Source of the DNA: Variovorax paradoxus | GTDB lineage: Bacteria; Pseudomonadota; Gammaproteobacteria; Burkholderiales; Burkholderiaceae_C | Direction of reading: 5' to 3' | Assembly: GCF_029919115.1 (NCBI RefSeq) | Contig: NZ_CP123990.1 | Location: forward strand, 5,296,501 to 5,360,500 | DNA length: 64,000 nt | Shown here: piece after piece, positions 9,048 through 17,339 of the stretch | Numbering within the stretch: position 1 is the first letter of the stretch | Layout of the letters: each line of letters begins with the position of its first letter | Notes under the pieces: generated by a model | What the model was told of the DNA's origin: nothing | What the model saw: the letters and a program-made list of their open reading frames with translations, nothing else | Database searches by the model: none | Position numbers and translations under genes: made by a program

Positions 9048-9887
9048 ATGGACGCTGCCGTTGCCTTCGCCCCGGTCGATCATCTGAAGACGCGCAGGGG
9101 CGCATTCCGCATCGCGCTCATTCCGCCCGAGGTGCTGCGCGCGCTGAACGACGGGTTGCTTGAAACCGTCAACCTCAACGAATTCCTGGCGCTGGAACTG
9201 CCGCAGCTGGCGCGCAGCGTGGCGGGCCATATCGGCCTGGATCCGGCGAGCGAGCGGCTGGCCGACACGCTCGCCATGCTCGGCGCCTTCAAACCGATGC
9301 AGCGGCACGGCCACATTGCGCGTGCGCTTTACGACCTGGCGGCGCTGCATGCCGAGCGCGATGCCGTCGCGCACCGGCTGGCCACGCACGCCAGCGACGT
9401 GGCGCGCTGCTGGGCTGCGCAGTGGGTGGCGCTCTCGGGATTGCCGCTGGCCGCGCAACTGCAGGCGGTGCGCCGGTTTGCCGCCGACTCGCACTTCGGC
9501 GTTCGCGAAATCGCCTGGATGGCGGTGCGCGACGCGGTCATCGGCTCGCTCGACGAATCGCTGGCGCTGTTGCAACCCTGGACGGCCGACGCCGACCCGA
9601 ACATCCGCCGCTTTGCCAGCGAGCTCACGCGCCCGCGCGGCGTGTGGTGTGCACAGATCGAAGCGCTCAAGGCCGAACCGTGGCGGGCGCTGCCACTCAT
9701 CGAACCGCTGCGCGCCGACCCCAGCCGCTATGTGCAGAACTCGGTGGCCAACTGGCTCAACGACGCGAGCAAGACCCAGCCGGAATGGGTCGACCGGCTC
9801 TGCACGCGCTGGATCGACGAATCCGACGCGCCGGCAACCCGATACATCGCCAAGCGCGCGCTGCGGACGCTTTCGAAGCAGGCATGA
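9048..9887 (+). CDS. AlkC-like DNA alkylation repeat (HEAT-repeat) protein
   Basis: A 279-residue all-helical protein; an in-frame GTG at 9033 would add five residues. The C-terminal half shows the hallmark repeats of the AlkC-type DNA alkylation repeat family: IRRFASELTRPRGVW followed by DPSRYVQNSVANWLNDASK. In that family such repeats form a solenoid that removes 3-alkyl adenines without base flipping. The family call rests on these repeats; glycosylase activity is inferred. It begins 19 bases after sco and is followed by a terminator shared with rpoH, so it may be read through from the oxidase cluster. Confidence 0.78.
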   Translation: MDAAVAFAPVDHLKTRRGAFRIALIPPEVLRALNDGLLETVNLNEFLALELPQLARSVAGHIGLDPASERLADTLAMLGAFKPMQRHGHIARALYDLAALHAERDAVAHRLATHASDVARCWAAQWVALSGLPLAAQLQAVRRFAADSHFGVREIAWMAVRDAVIGSLDESLALLQPWTADADPNIRRFASELTRPRGVWCAQIEALKAEPWRALPLIEPLRADPSRYVQNSVANWLNDASKTQPEWVDRLCTRWIDESDAPATRYIAKRALRTLSKQA

Positions 9888-9892
9888 AGGAA

Positions 9893-9924
9893 TAAAAAAA
9901 GCCCGGCATGACCGGGCTTTTTTC
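9893..9924. terminator. bidirectional terminator between the AlkC-like gene and rpoH
   Basis: A seven-A run, the stem GCCCGG/CCGGGC with a short loop (CATGA region), then seven T. The hairpin sits between two converging genes, 6 bases after the plus-strand stop and 24 bases after the rpoH stop, and has a U-tract in both orientations. Confidence 0.88.
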
Positions 9925-9947
9925 TGAGCGAAGAACCGAACCGGGGC

Positions 9948-10889
9948 TTACGCGTATTCGGCCAGCGCCTTCTTCATCTTCTTCATGGCCGCGACTTCGA
10001 TCTGGCGAATGCGCTCGGCGCTCACGCCGTACACCGCCGCCAGGTCGTGCAGCGTCATGCCGCCCGAACCGTCGTCGTTGACCTTGAGCCAGCGCTCTTC
10101 CACGATGCGGCGGCTGCGTTCGTCCAGCGCCTCGAGCGCGGTAGCGATACCGTCGCTCGAGAGCCGGTCGCGCTGCTGCGATTCGAGCAGGGCGGTCGGT
10201 TCCTGCGTGGCGTCGGCCAGGTAGGCGATCGGACCGAAGGCTTCATCGCCGTCGTCCGACGGACCCGGATCGAGCAGCACGTCGCCGCCCGACAGGCGGG
10301 TTTCCATTTCAAGCACTTCTTCGGGCTTGACGTTGAGCCGGGTCGCCATTTGCGACACCTCGTCGGGGCTCAGCGTGTCGCGGTGCGTGCCGTTGTCGGC
10401 AGCGGCCGAATCCGCCTTGAAGCCTTGCTTCATCGAGCGCAGGTTGAAGAACAGCTTGCGCTGGGCCTTGGTCGTGGCGACCTTGACCATGCGCCAGTTC
10501 TTCAGGATGTACTCGTGAATCTCGGCCTTGATCCAGTGCATGGCGTAGCTCACGAGCCGCACGCCCTGGTCGGGGTCGAAACGCTTCACGGCCTTCATGA
10601 GACCGACATTGCCCTCCTGGATCAGGTCGCCGTGAGGCAGGCCGTAACCCAGGTATTGGCGCGAAATGGAAACCACGAGACGCAGGTGCGAGAGGATCAG
10701 CGCACCGGCCGCTTCGAGGTCGTTGTGGTCGCGCAAACGGCGTGCGAAGCCCTGCTCTTCTTCGAGCGTGAGCATCGGCAGGCGGTTGGCGGCCGAAATA
10801 TAAGCATCCAGGTTGCCCAGCGGCGGCACCATCGACCATGGATTGGCAACGGCGAGCTGGTTGGCAGAGGCTCCAGACAGCGTGGTCAT
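9948..10889 (-). CDS. rpoH: RNA polymerase sigma-32 factor RpoH
   Basis: Heat-shock sigma factor (313 aa). Region 2 motifs (LRLVVSISRQYLGYGLPHGDLIQEGN, here cut short) and the RpoH box QRKLFFNLR at about 143-151 identify sigma-32 rather than sigma-70. Region 4 (GVSAERIRQIEVAAMKKM) is intact. I chose the ATG at 10889 because AAGGAG lies nine bases upstream; an upstream in-frame ATG at 10916 (MPNTKEF) would place that ribosome site inside the gene. A perfect CIRCE operator lies 28 bases upstream, suggesting HrcA control of the sigma factor. Confidence 0.96.
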   Translation of the reverse strand: MTTLSGASANQLAVANPWSMVPPLGNLDAYISAANRLPMLTLEEEQGFARRLRDHNDLEAAGALILSHLRLVVSISRQYLGYGLPHGDLIQEGNVGLMKAVKRFDPDQGVRLVSYAMHWIKAEIHEYILKNWRMVKVATTKAQRKLFFNLRSMKQGFKADSAAADNGTHRDTLSPDEVSQMATRLNVKPEEVLEMETRLSGGDVLLDPGPSDDGDEAFGPIAYLADATQEPTALLESQQRDRLSSDGIATALEALDERSRRIVEERWLKVNDDGSGGMTLHDLAAVYGVSAERIRQIEVAAMKKMKKALAEYA

Positions 10890-10917
10890 CAGGGGAAACT
10901 CCTTTGTATTGGGCATA

Positions 10918-10944
10918 TTAGCACTCGATTAGAGGGAGTGCTAA
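10918..10944 (-). promoter_or_regulatory. CIRCE operator (HrcA binding site) upstream of rpoH
   Basis: TTAGCACTC, nine bases, GAGTGCTAA: a perfect match to the CIRCE consensus arms and spacing. Read on the minus strand, TAATAT directly follows the right arm, and TTAGCA inside the left arm lies 18 bases upstream of it, so the operator may overlap a promoter -10/-35 pair. HrcA repressing through CIRCE is established for groESL and dnaK operons; control of rpoH by it is inferred here from position alone. The hrcA gene is not in the window. Confidence 0.9.
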
Positions 10945-11158
10945 AGCAAGGGTTCCCGTTCAGTCTCTATCGGGCCGATAGCCAATGGCATCACCTTGTC
11001 CTGCTATGCAACGAACGTTGGTTCCGGGATCATGCCGCGAGTTCCTTTACCAACTCCTTGGGATTTCATCGCACGGCAGCAATTTCTTACAATCCGTTGC
11101 GTTGCGTTTCGCCGCGCGGCCCAAGTCGCGCCTTCGTGTATATCTATTGCACCCGCTC

Positions 11159-13036
11159 ATGCCTTCCTCCAGACCCGCCTGCCGCATCATTCGCAATGCC
11201 CGCCTGGCCGCAGGGCTGACCGCCTCTATGGCACTGTTCGCCTGCGGCGGAGGGGGAGGCGGAGGTGGCGCGGGTAACGCGGCATTCTTCGTTCCCACCG
11301 CGCCGCAGCCCGCCACGCCTGCGCCCGCCGGCACATCCGGCGAATCCACTGTGCTGATGCGCGTCAAGTCGGAGGCCGTCGGCGGCAACTGCACCTTGGG
11401 CGGCGCACGCGTCGACGCCGGCCTGGACGCCGACAACAATCACGTGCTCGCGGACAGCGAAGTCACGTCCACCCAGTACATCTGCAACTCCACCGCCGGG
11501 GTGGATGGCCTCAGCACGCTGGTGCGCATGCGGGCCGAGCCCGCCGGCGGCAACTGCGCGCAGGGCGGCTCGCAAGTGCTGGCCGGCAAGGACCTGAACC
11601 GCAATGACGTGCTCGAGGATGCGGAGGTGACCAGTTCGGCCTACGTCTGCGGCGGTGGGCCGGGTGCGACGGGCGCTGCGGGGTCGAATGGCCGCGACAG
11701 CCTGCTCGCGTTCGCCGCCGAAGCACCGGGCGGCACCTGCACCTATGGCGGTCAACGCGTGCAGTCCGGGCTGGACCTGAACGCCAACGGCGTGCTCGAC
11801 GCCGCAGAGGTCACGGCCACGGCCTACGTGTGCGCGGCCGCGCCGGCCGACACGCGCTGGGTCAACGTCACAGCCTCGAGTGTCCAGACCGAGTCGAACA
11901 CCGGCTATCAGGCGAATTCGAGCACCGGCGTCACGCTCACCCTGCCGCCCGCCCCCACGGTGGGCGATTGGATCAAGGTTGTGGGGGTGGGCAGCGGCGG
12001 GTGGACCATCGCGCAGAACGCTGGGCAGCGCATCGACACGCGCGGCCTGCCCGGCGGATCGGACTTCGACTGGCGCTCGGGGGCGCTCACCAGCAGCTGG
12101 AGCAGCCTGGCCTCGTCCGCTGATGCCACCCGTCTGGCGGCAGCATCCAGCAGCGGCGATCTGTACACCTCGAGCGATTCCGGTGCGACCTGGGGCCTGC
12201 GCCTCACGGGACAGACCTGGAGTGGCGTCGCTTCTTCCAGCGATGGACTTGCGCTGCTCGCCGCGACCAACGGCGGTGCGCTTTTCCGCTCGACCGACGG
12301 CGGCAGCACATGGGCCAACGACGGATCTTCCCGAGCCTGGAGCGCGGTGGCCAGTTCCGCCGACGGGTCGCGCCTGGTCGCGACCGCCTACCTCGGGCAG
12401 ATCTGGACGTCCTCGGACGGCGGTAGCAGCTGGACTGCGCGTGAGTCGAACCGAGCCTGGCGTGCCGTGGCCTCTTCGGCCGATGGCCGGGTTCTGGTGG
12501 CGGCCACCAATGGCGCCCAGCTGTATGTCTCGACCGACTATGGCGTGAGCTGGACCGCGCGCGCGAGCGGCCAATTCTGGTGGTCGGCGGCGTCGTCGGC
12601 GGACGGCAGCATCCTGTACGCCACCGTGGACACGGGCGCCGTCTGGATTTCCACCGATTCGGGTACCACGTGGGAAGCGCAGAGCGTCAACCGGGAATGG
12701 CGAGGCATCGCCACGTCCGCCGACGGCCGCTACGTCGTGGCCGCCACCAGCGGTGGTCGCCTCTACGCGTCCAGCGACAGCGGCCGGACCTGGCGTGCGA
12801 CCAGCGACGCCGGTGCCTGGACTGCGGTCGCGAGCAGCGCCGACGGCGTGAAGGTGGCCGCCGCCAAGTCGGGCTCAGCCATCCATCTCGGTACGCGTCG
12901 CGCTTCGACCACCCTCGGAACGGCCGGGTCGATTTCCGGAGGGCAACAGGACTCGCTGGAGCTGCAATACGTGGGAGGCGGGGTGTTCCTGCCCGTCGGC
13001 TATGTGTTGGCCAACGTGGCATTCGTCATTCGCTGA
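11159..13036 (+). CDS. lipoprotein with three Ca-loop-like repeats and a beta-propeller domain
   Basis: A 625-residue predicted lipoprotein. A signal peptide ends in LFAC (Cys at 29), followed by a poly-Gly linker. Three repeats of about 45 residues (about 64-109, 118-164, 180-225) share G-G-x-C, then G-x-D-x-N-x-N-x-V-L-x-x-x-E-V and a closing Y-V/I-C; they resemble the DUF7151 family and contain EF-hand/dockerin-like Asp/Asn loops. Residues 260-620 hold repeated SSADG-x-x-L-x-A-A and S-x-D-x-G-x-x-W units, the pattern of BNR/YCF48-type propellers. No enzyme motif is visible. There is no clear ribosome site; the ATG at 11228 is an alternative start. Probably surface- or periplasm-facing. Confidence 0.72.
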   Translation: MPSSRPACRIIRNARLAAGLTASMALFACGGGGGGGGAGNAAFFVPTAPQPATPAPAGTSGESTVLMRVKSEAVGGNCTLGGARVDAGLDADNNHVLADSEVTSTQYICNSTAGVDGLSTLVRMRAEPAGGNCAQGGSQVLAGKDLNRNDVLEDAEVTSSAYVCGGGPGATGAAGSNGRDSLLAFAAEAPGGTCTYGGQRVQSGLDLNANGVLDAAEVTATAYVCAAAPADTRWVNVTASSVQTESNTGYQANSSTGVTLTLPPAPTVGDWIKVVGVGSGGWTIAQNAGQRIDTRGLPGGSDFDWRSGALTSSWSSLASSADATRLAAASSSGDLYTSSDSGATWGLRLTGQTWSGVASSSDGLALLAATNGGALFRSTDGGSTWANDGSSRAWSAVASSADGSRLVATAYLGQIWTSSDGGSSWTARESNRAWRAVASSADGRVLVAATNGAQLYVSTDYGVSWTARASGQFWWSAASSADGSILYATVDTGAVWISTDSGTTWEAQSVNREWRGIATSADGRYVVAATSGGRLYASSDSGRTWRATSDAGAWTAVASSADGVKVAAAKSGSAIHLGTRRASTTLGTAGSISGGQQDSLELQYVGGGVFLPVGYVLANVAFVIR

Positions 13037-13069
13037 ATCCGCTTCGCGGCTCGCACGCTGGTGTGGGGC

Positions 13070-13534
13070 TTACCAGCGGATACCCAACCGCAAAAACAGC
13101 CTCGAGAGTACGAAAAGCGGCCCCACCCAGAGGTATTGGATGTCTTCGAAGAAGGAAGGTTTCCTGCCCTCTATCTTGTGTCCGATGAACTGGAAGATCC
13201 ATGCCACTACAAAGATGGCGGCGGAAATCGGCAGAACAAGGGCGCCCATGGCCTGAACTATTGCCAGCACCAGCGCGGTACCGATCAGCATGGTGATCAG
13301 GAAGGCGGGGGAGCGAAGGGTGGCGTAGTACACCAGGCTGGCCGCCACAAAGCCGTAGGCCACCCACGGGTGCAGCGCGAACAACAGCCCGACGATGCTC
13401 AGCATGATGGCCGGGATCGCGACGAAGTGAATCAGTTCGTTGGTCGGATGGCGGTGGCTTTCGCCATAGTGGGCAAGCAGCCGGTCGACCTTGCGGTCTG
13501 TTGCGGCCACCGGGGCATCGGCGGTGTGCATCAT
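13070..13534 (-). CDS. Mpo1/DUF962 family membrane protein
   Basis: A 154-residue protein with four hydrophobic helices. The N-terminal segment HYGESHRHPTNELIHFVAIP carries the histidines characteristic of DUF962, and a second set appears in FQFIGHKIEGRKPSFFEDI. Yeast Mpo1 of this family is an Fe-dependent 2-hydroxy fatty acid dioxygenase; activity here is inferred from the conserved His positions. The start ATG at 13534 is preceded by GGAG with a six-base gap. It is convergent with the lipoprotein gene to its left. Confidence 0.85.
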   Translation of the reverse strand: MMHTADAPVAATDRKVDRLLAHYGESHRHPTNELIHFVAIPAIMLSIVGLLFALHPWVAYGFVAASLVYYATLRSPAFLITMLIGTALVLAIVQAMGALVLPISAAIFVVAWIFQFIGHKIEGRKPSFFEDIQYLWVGPLFVLSRLFLRLGIRW

Positions 13535-13670
13535 GTCTGTCTCCAAAGCGTCGCTCGGTACGGCGATGTACCTGCATGGTGCCTTCGCCGAAAGGCGATG
13601 GCAAGTGCTATTGAAAACGCAGCAAAACCATCTTTGGGCGCCCCTGATGGGGCCATGACTTAGGACACTG

Positions 13671-14414
13671 TTGCGCATTTCGCGCGTCGCTAAGATCGGC
13701 CGCGTGGCCCTTCCGCTCGAATCTTCCTCCCAACCGCCGCCTTCCATTGCTGAAACCGGCCTTGCCCGCGCGCGCACCGCGATCCTGGTGGTTGACGACC
13801 ACGATCTGCTGCGTCTCGGGGTGCGCGCACTGGTGCAGACGCAGGCCGCTTCTTCCGGCGCGAGCATCGAAGTTTTCGAAGCCGGCAATGCGGCGGATGC
13901 GCTTGCGCTCTACGAGGAACATCAGGATTCCATCGGCCTGGTGCTGCTCGACCTGGCGCTGCCGGACACCCATGGCCTCAGCGGCCTGGCCGAATTTCGC
14001 CTGCGCTACCCGGCGGCGCGCCTCGTGGTGCTTTCGGGCACGGGCAACACATCCCTGGCCCAGGGCGCGCTGGCGCTGGGTGCGAGCGCCTTCCTGCCGA
14101 AGTCGGCAGACCTGAAAGAGGTGGTGGGTTTTATCCGGGCCTGCGGGCTGCTCGACGCGGAAGCGGCCGCAGTCACGCCTCCGGCCCTCATGCAGGCGCC
14201 CAGCGGCCAGATCGAATCGATGCAGGCCAGCGCCTGGCAAGAGCTCACCCCGCGCCAGATGCAGGTGCTGCAGTGGGTGCTCGAAGGCAAGGCGAACAAG
14301 GAAATTGCCCAGATTGCAAACCTGAGCGAAGGCACGGTGAAGAACCACGTATCGACCATCCTGCTGCTGTTCGGCGTGCGTTCGCGCGCGCAACTGATCA
14401 GCAGCCTGCGTTGA
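13671..14414 (+). CDS. LuxR/NarL-type response regulator
   Basis: A two-domain regulator of 247 aa. The receiver domain has the acidic pair in LVVDDHD (about 40-45) and phosphoacceptor Asp in LLDLALPD (about D94). The C-terminal LuxR helix-turn-helix contains LTPRQMQVLQWVLEGKANKE and SEGTVKNHVSTIL. Start choice is uncertain: TTG at 13671 has AGGA five bases upstream, while GTG at 13704 (MALPLESSSQ) gives a more compact N-terminus. It overlaps the downstream hybrid kinase by four bases if that gene starts at TTG 14411, so the two are almost certainly a cognate pair. Confidence 0.9.
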   Translation: MRISRVAKIGRVALPLESSSQPPPSIAETGLARARTAILVVDDHDLLRLGVRALVQTQAASSGASIEVFEAGNAADALALYEEHQDSIGLVLLDLALPDTHGLSGLAEFRLRYPAARLVVLSGTGNTSLAQGALALGASAFLPKSADLKEVVGFIRACGLLDAEAAAVTPPALMQAPSGQIESMQASAWQELTPRQMQVLQWVLEGKANKEIAQIANLSEGTVKNHVSTILLLFGVRSRAQLISSLR

Positions 14415-16189
14415 GCCCGCCGCCCGTGGCCGCCGACACGCCGCTGAGCCAGCGGGTGCTGCGTGAGCACGTGGCCTCGGTGTATTTCAACTACAACGCG
14501 ACTTTTCTCGCGCGCCTGGTCTTCGTTCTTGTGCTCGGTGGGTTCATGTACCTGCAGCTGGGCGACCCGATGGTGCTGCCGTTTGTGGTGCTGCACCTGG
14601 CGCTCTACCTGGGCATGTATTTCACGCCGCGCTGGAACCCGTGGGTGCCGGCGTCGGAAAGCGCCTGGTGGGCCCGCAAGATCACCCGCATCGTGACGCT
14701 GCTCGGGTTTGCCGATGCGCTGGCGCCATGGATCTTCGTGCCCGCAGGCAACCTGCCCGTCACGGCCGCGCTGATGGTGGTGATGATGGGCAACTGCGCT
14801 CGCGCGGTGCAGTCGCTGCGGCCGCTGAAGGCGGCGCTGTTCGGCCACACGCTGCCGATGATGGGCGGGCTGATCGTCGCCCTGGCGTGGCAGGGCGATT
14901 CCATCCATCTCTTTCTTGCGGCCTTTGCCACGATCTACCTCGTTCTGATGCTGCGCGTGGGCGTGCAGGAACACCAACTGCTGGCGGATTCGCTGGCCCT
15001 GCGCTTCGAGAAGGAAGCACTGGCCGTGCGGCTGGAGGAGCAGATCGCCGCCACCGAACGTGCCAGCGAAGAAAAAACCCGCTTCCTCGCCAGCGCCAGC
15101 CATGACCTGCGGCAGCCGCTGCATGCCATTGCGCTGTTCGGCGCCGCGCTCGAAAACGAATTGCGCGGCCGTCCCGAAGGCGCCCATGCGGAACGCCTGA
15201 TGCGCGCGGTGAACGCACTGGGCACCTCGCTGGACACCATGCTCGACGTCTCGCGGCTCGATGCAGGTGTGGTCACGCCGGAGATCCGGGCAGTGCAGCT
15301 CGACGCCTTGTTCCTGCCGCTCAACCACATGTTTTCTCCGCAGGCCGAACAGAAGGAGCTGCAGCTGCGCGTGCGCGCGAGCGGATTGTGGGTGCGCAGC
15401 GATCCGCAACTGCTGCACCGCATGCTCTCGAACCTGATCGACAACGCGCTCAAGTACACCGTGAGCGGCGGCGTGACCGTGCGGGCCCGCGCGCGCGGCG
15501 ATGCCGTGTGGATCGACGTGCGCGACACCGGCGTCGGCATTGCGCCAGAGCAGATCGGCCGCATCTTCGAAGAGTTCTATCAGGTCGGCAACCCGGGCCG
15601 CGACCGGTCGCAGGGGCTGGGTATCGGCCTTTCGATCGTGCAGCGCCTGTCGCGGCTGCTGGACCATCCGCTGCAGGTGCATTCGCGCCCAGGGCGGGGA
15701 ACCCACTTCCGCGTGGTGCTGCCCGCCGCCGCGCCGCTGGCGGCCTCCACCCTGCAGGGCGCCGAGGCTCACCGGCAGCGCGCCGCAGGGGCTCAGGCAC
15801 TGCCCGAGCGCGTGCTGCTGGTCGACGACGAAGCGGAAATCCGAGAGGCCATGAGCGAGCTGCTGCGCTCCTGGTCCATCGAGGTGGAGGCCGTGGCCGA
15901 CGAGGCACAGGCTGAAAAAGCCCTGGCGCGGGCGGAAGACCAGGCACGGCCCTTCGACCTGCTGGTGTGCGACTACCGCCTGGCCGAGGGCAACGACGGG
16001 CTCGACGCCGGCCAGCGCCTTCGCCGGCGCCCCGGCACCGACATGCCGCTGTTGCTGGTCACCGGCGAAACCGCGCCCGAACGCTTGCAGCGCGTGCGTG
16101 CGTCCGGCGTGGCCGTGCTGTTCAAGCCCGTCGATGCCGGCAAGCTGCTTCGAACCCTGAACGAACTCGCGCCCGCCGGCGCGACATGA
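14411..16189 (+). CDS. hybrid sensor histidine kinase with N-terminal membrane domain
   Basis: A 592-residue hybrid kinase. About six TM helices occupy residues 32-185, then a coiled coil (190-222), HisKA with HDLRQPLHAI (H231), and HATPase_c with NLIDNALKYT (N345), RDTGVGI and GLGIGLSIV. A C-terminal receiver domain has LLVDDEAEIREAM and Asp521 in VCDYRLAEG. No PAS or periplasmic sensor domain is seen, so the signal is probably sensed in or near the membrane. Start: TTG 14411 overlaps the regulator stop; GTG 14426 is equally possible. The terminal receiver suggests a phosphorelay or feedback step onto the upstream regulator. Confidence 0.9.
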   Translation: MSPPPVAADTPLSQRVLREHVASVYFNYNATFLARLVFVLVLGGFMYLQLGDPMVLPFVVLHLALYLGMYFTPRWNPWVPASESAWWARKITRIVTLLGFADALAPWIFVPAGNLPVTAALMVVMMGNCARAVQSLRPLKAALFGHTLPMMGGLIVALAWQGDSIHLFLAAFATIYLVLMLRVGVQEHQLLADSLALRFEKEALAVRLEEQIAATERASEEKTRFLASASHDLRQPLHAIALFGAALENELRGRPEGAHAERLMRAVNALGTSLDTMLDVSRLDAGVVTPEIRAVQLDALFLPLNHMFSPQAEQKELQLRVRASGLWVRSDPQLLHRMLSNLIDNALKYTVSGGVTVRARARGDAVWIDVRDTGVGIAPEQIGRIFEEFYQVGNPGRDRSQGLGIGLSIVQRLSRLLDHPLQVHSRPGRGTHFRVVLPAAAPLAASTLQGAEAHRQRAAGAQALPERVLLVDDEAEIREAMSELLRSWSIEVEAVADEAQAEKALARAEDQARPFDLLVCDYRLAEGNDGLDAGQRLRRRPGTDMPLLLVTGETAPERLQRVRASGVAVLFKPVDAGKLLRTLNELAPAGAT

Positions 16190-16268
16190 CCTTTGGCACT
16201 GGTGTGCGGGCGGGGCGCGCTTTACCTTTGCGCGGTCTCACACATCAATGTTCTCAGGGAGTGATTTC

Positions 16269-17291
16269 ATGCAATCGAAACTAGTGATATCGGCGCTCGC
16301 CGCAGCTCTGGCGGCCTGCGGTGGAGGAGGTGGTGGCGGCAGCGGCGGTGGATTCGCCGGGTTGCCGGTGGTACCGGCGCCCGCGCCCGCTCCTCCCGCG
16401 CCGCCGCCCCCGGCCCCGCCGCCGCCCGCTCCGGCCCCGGTTCCCGCCACGCGCACTTTCATGTACGAGGCCTTGGCCCCATCCGCCGACCCATCGGCGT
16501 TTCTCACCCGGCTGAATGCGCAGGGCGCGAGGTCGTTCCGCTTTTTCGGCGGCTTCGCGTTCACCATTTCGATGACCCCCTACAGCGCAGAGGTTGTCGA
16601 GGCCTATGTGAAGGACGCCGAAACCTCCTACGCCTTCGAGTTGATGCCGGTCGCAGGCTCCGCGGCCGACTTGCAGGACCAGCTCAACGCTCAGGGTGCC
16701 CGAGGCTTCAAGTGGGGCGGTCCCTACGTGATAGGCGGCCAGACGCGCACGCTCTATCGCAAGGACAACTCCTCCTCGTCGACCTACACCTATGCCGTGC
16801 TGACGGCGCCAGGCGACAGTGCCGGCTATCTGGCACAGGTCAACGCCCAGGGCGGCAACGGCTACTTCAGTGTCGCCGGCGCCTACATGGTCGGCGGAAC
16901 CACGGTGCTGGTGTATCAGAAGGACTCGCAAGGCAGTGCAACCTATGGCTACGAGGCGCTGGGCCAGCCCGGCAGCGACGCCGATTTCCTGGCGCAGCTC
17001 GAGTCCCAGGGCGCCCGGGGCTTCCGGTTCAAGACCGGCTACGTCTTCTCGGACGGCACCAAGCTGCTCTACGAAAAAGACCTGTCGCAATCGGCCACGT
17101 TCAGCTACCTGAACCTGCAGACTGCCGGCAACAGCGCGGACCACATCGTGCAGGCGAACGCCGAGGGCGCGAAGGGCAATGCGCTGGTGGGCGACTACGC
17201 GCTGCCAAGCGGCCAGATCCGGACGCTCTACATCCGGCCGGCCAGCTGCACCGGGTTTCTCTGCGATACCCGATCGCTCTTCGGTTTCTGA
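16269..17291 (+). CDS. repeat lipoprotein with five tandem ~50-residue modules
   Basis: A 340-residue predicted lipoprotein: signal peptide with lipobox LAAC (Cys17), poly-Gly, a Pro/Ala-rich spacer (about 36-60), then five repeats (about 64-116, 120-171, 173-224, 227-276, 279-326). The common pattern is Y-x-x-L, an acidic helix ending L-N-A-Q-G-A-R-G-F, a G-containing turn, then L-Y-x-K-D and an S-rich link. This pattern resembles tandem DUF4177-type modules, which is my inference. The ATG at 16269 follows GGGAG seven bases upstream. It lies 79 bases after the hybrid kinase and could be a target or accessory of that system. Confidence 0.75.
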   Translation: MQSKLVISALAAALAACGGGGGGGSGGGFAGLPVVPAPAPAPPAPPPPAPPPPAPAPVPATRTFMYEALAPSADPSAFLTRLNAQGARSFRFFGGFAFTISMTPYSAEVVEAYVKDAETSYAFELMPVAGSAADLQDQLNAQGARGFKWGGPYVIGGQTRTLYRKDNSSSSTYTYAVLTAPGDSAGYLAQVNAQGGNGYFSVAGAYMVGGTTVLVYQKDSQGSATYGYEALGQPGSDADFLAQLESQGARGFRFKTGYVFSDGTKLLYEKDLSQSATFSYLNLQTAGNSADHIVQANAEGAKGNALVGDYALPSGQIRTLYIRPASCTGFLCDTRSLFGF

Positions 17292-17339
17292 GCGGCTTCT
17301 AGCGGCTTCCGAGCAGCGGCAGGCACTGCTGGCGGCACC

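Noticed and set aside
14006..15772. A 588-codon minus-strand frame opposite the regulator/hybrid kinase
   Set aside because: Both plus-strand genes have full domain sets; the antisense translation is His/Arg/Gln-rich and shows no fold or ribosome site.
16190..16268. A possible extra small gene between the hybrid kinase and the repeat lipoprotein
   Set aside because: The gap is 79 bases with only the lipoprotein's ribosome site visible; no start-to-stop frame of useful length remains.
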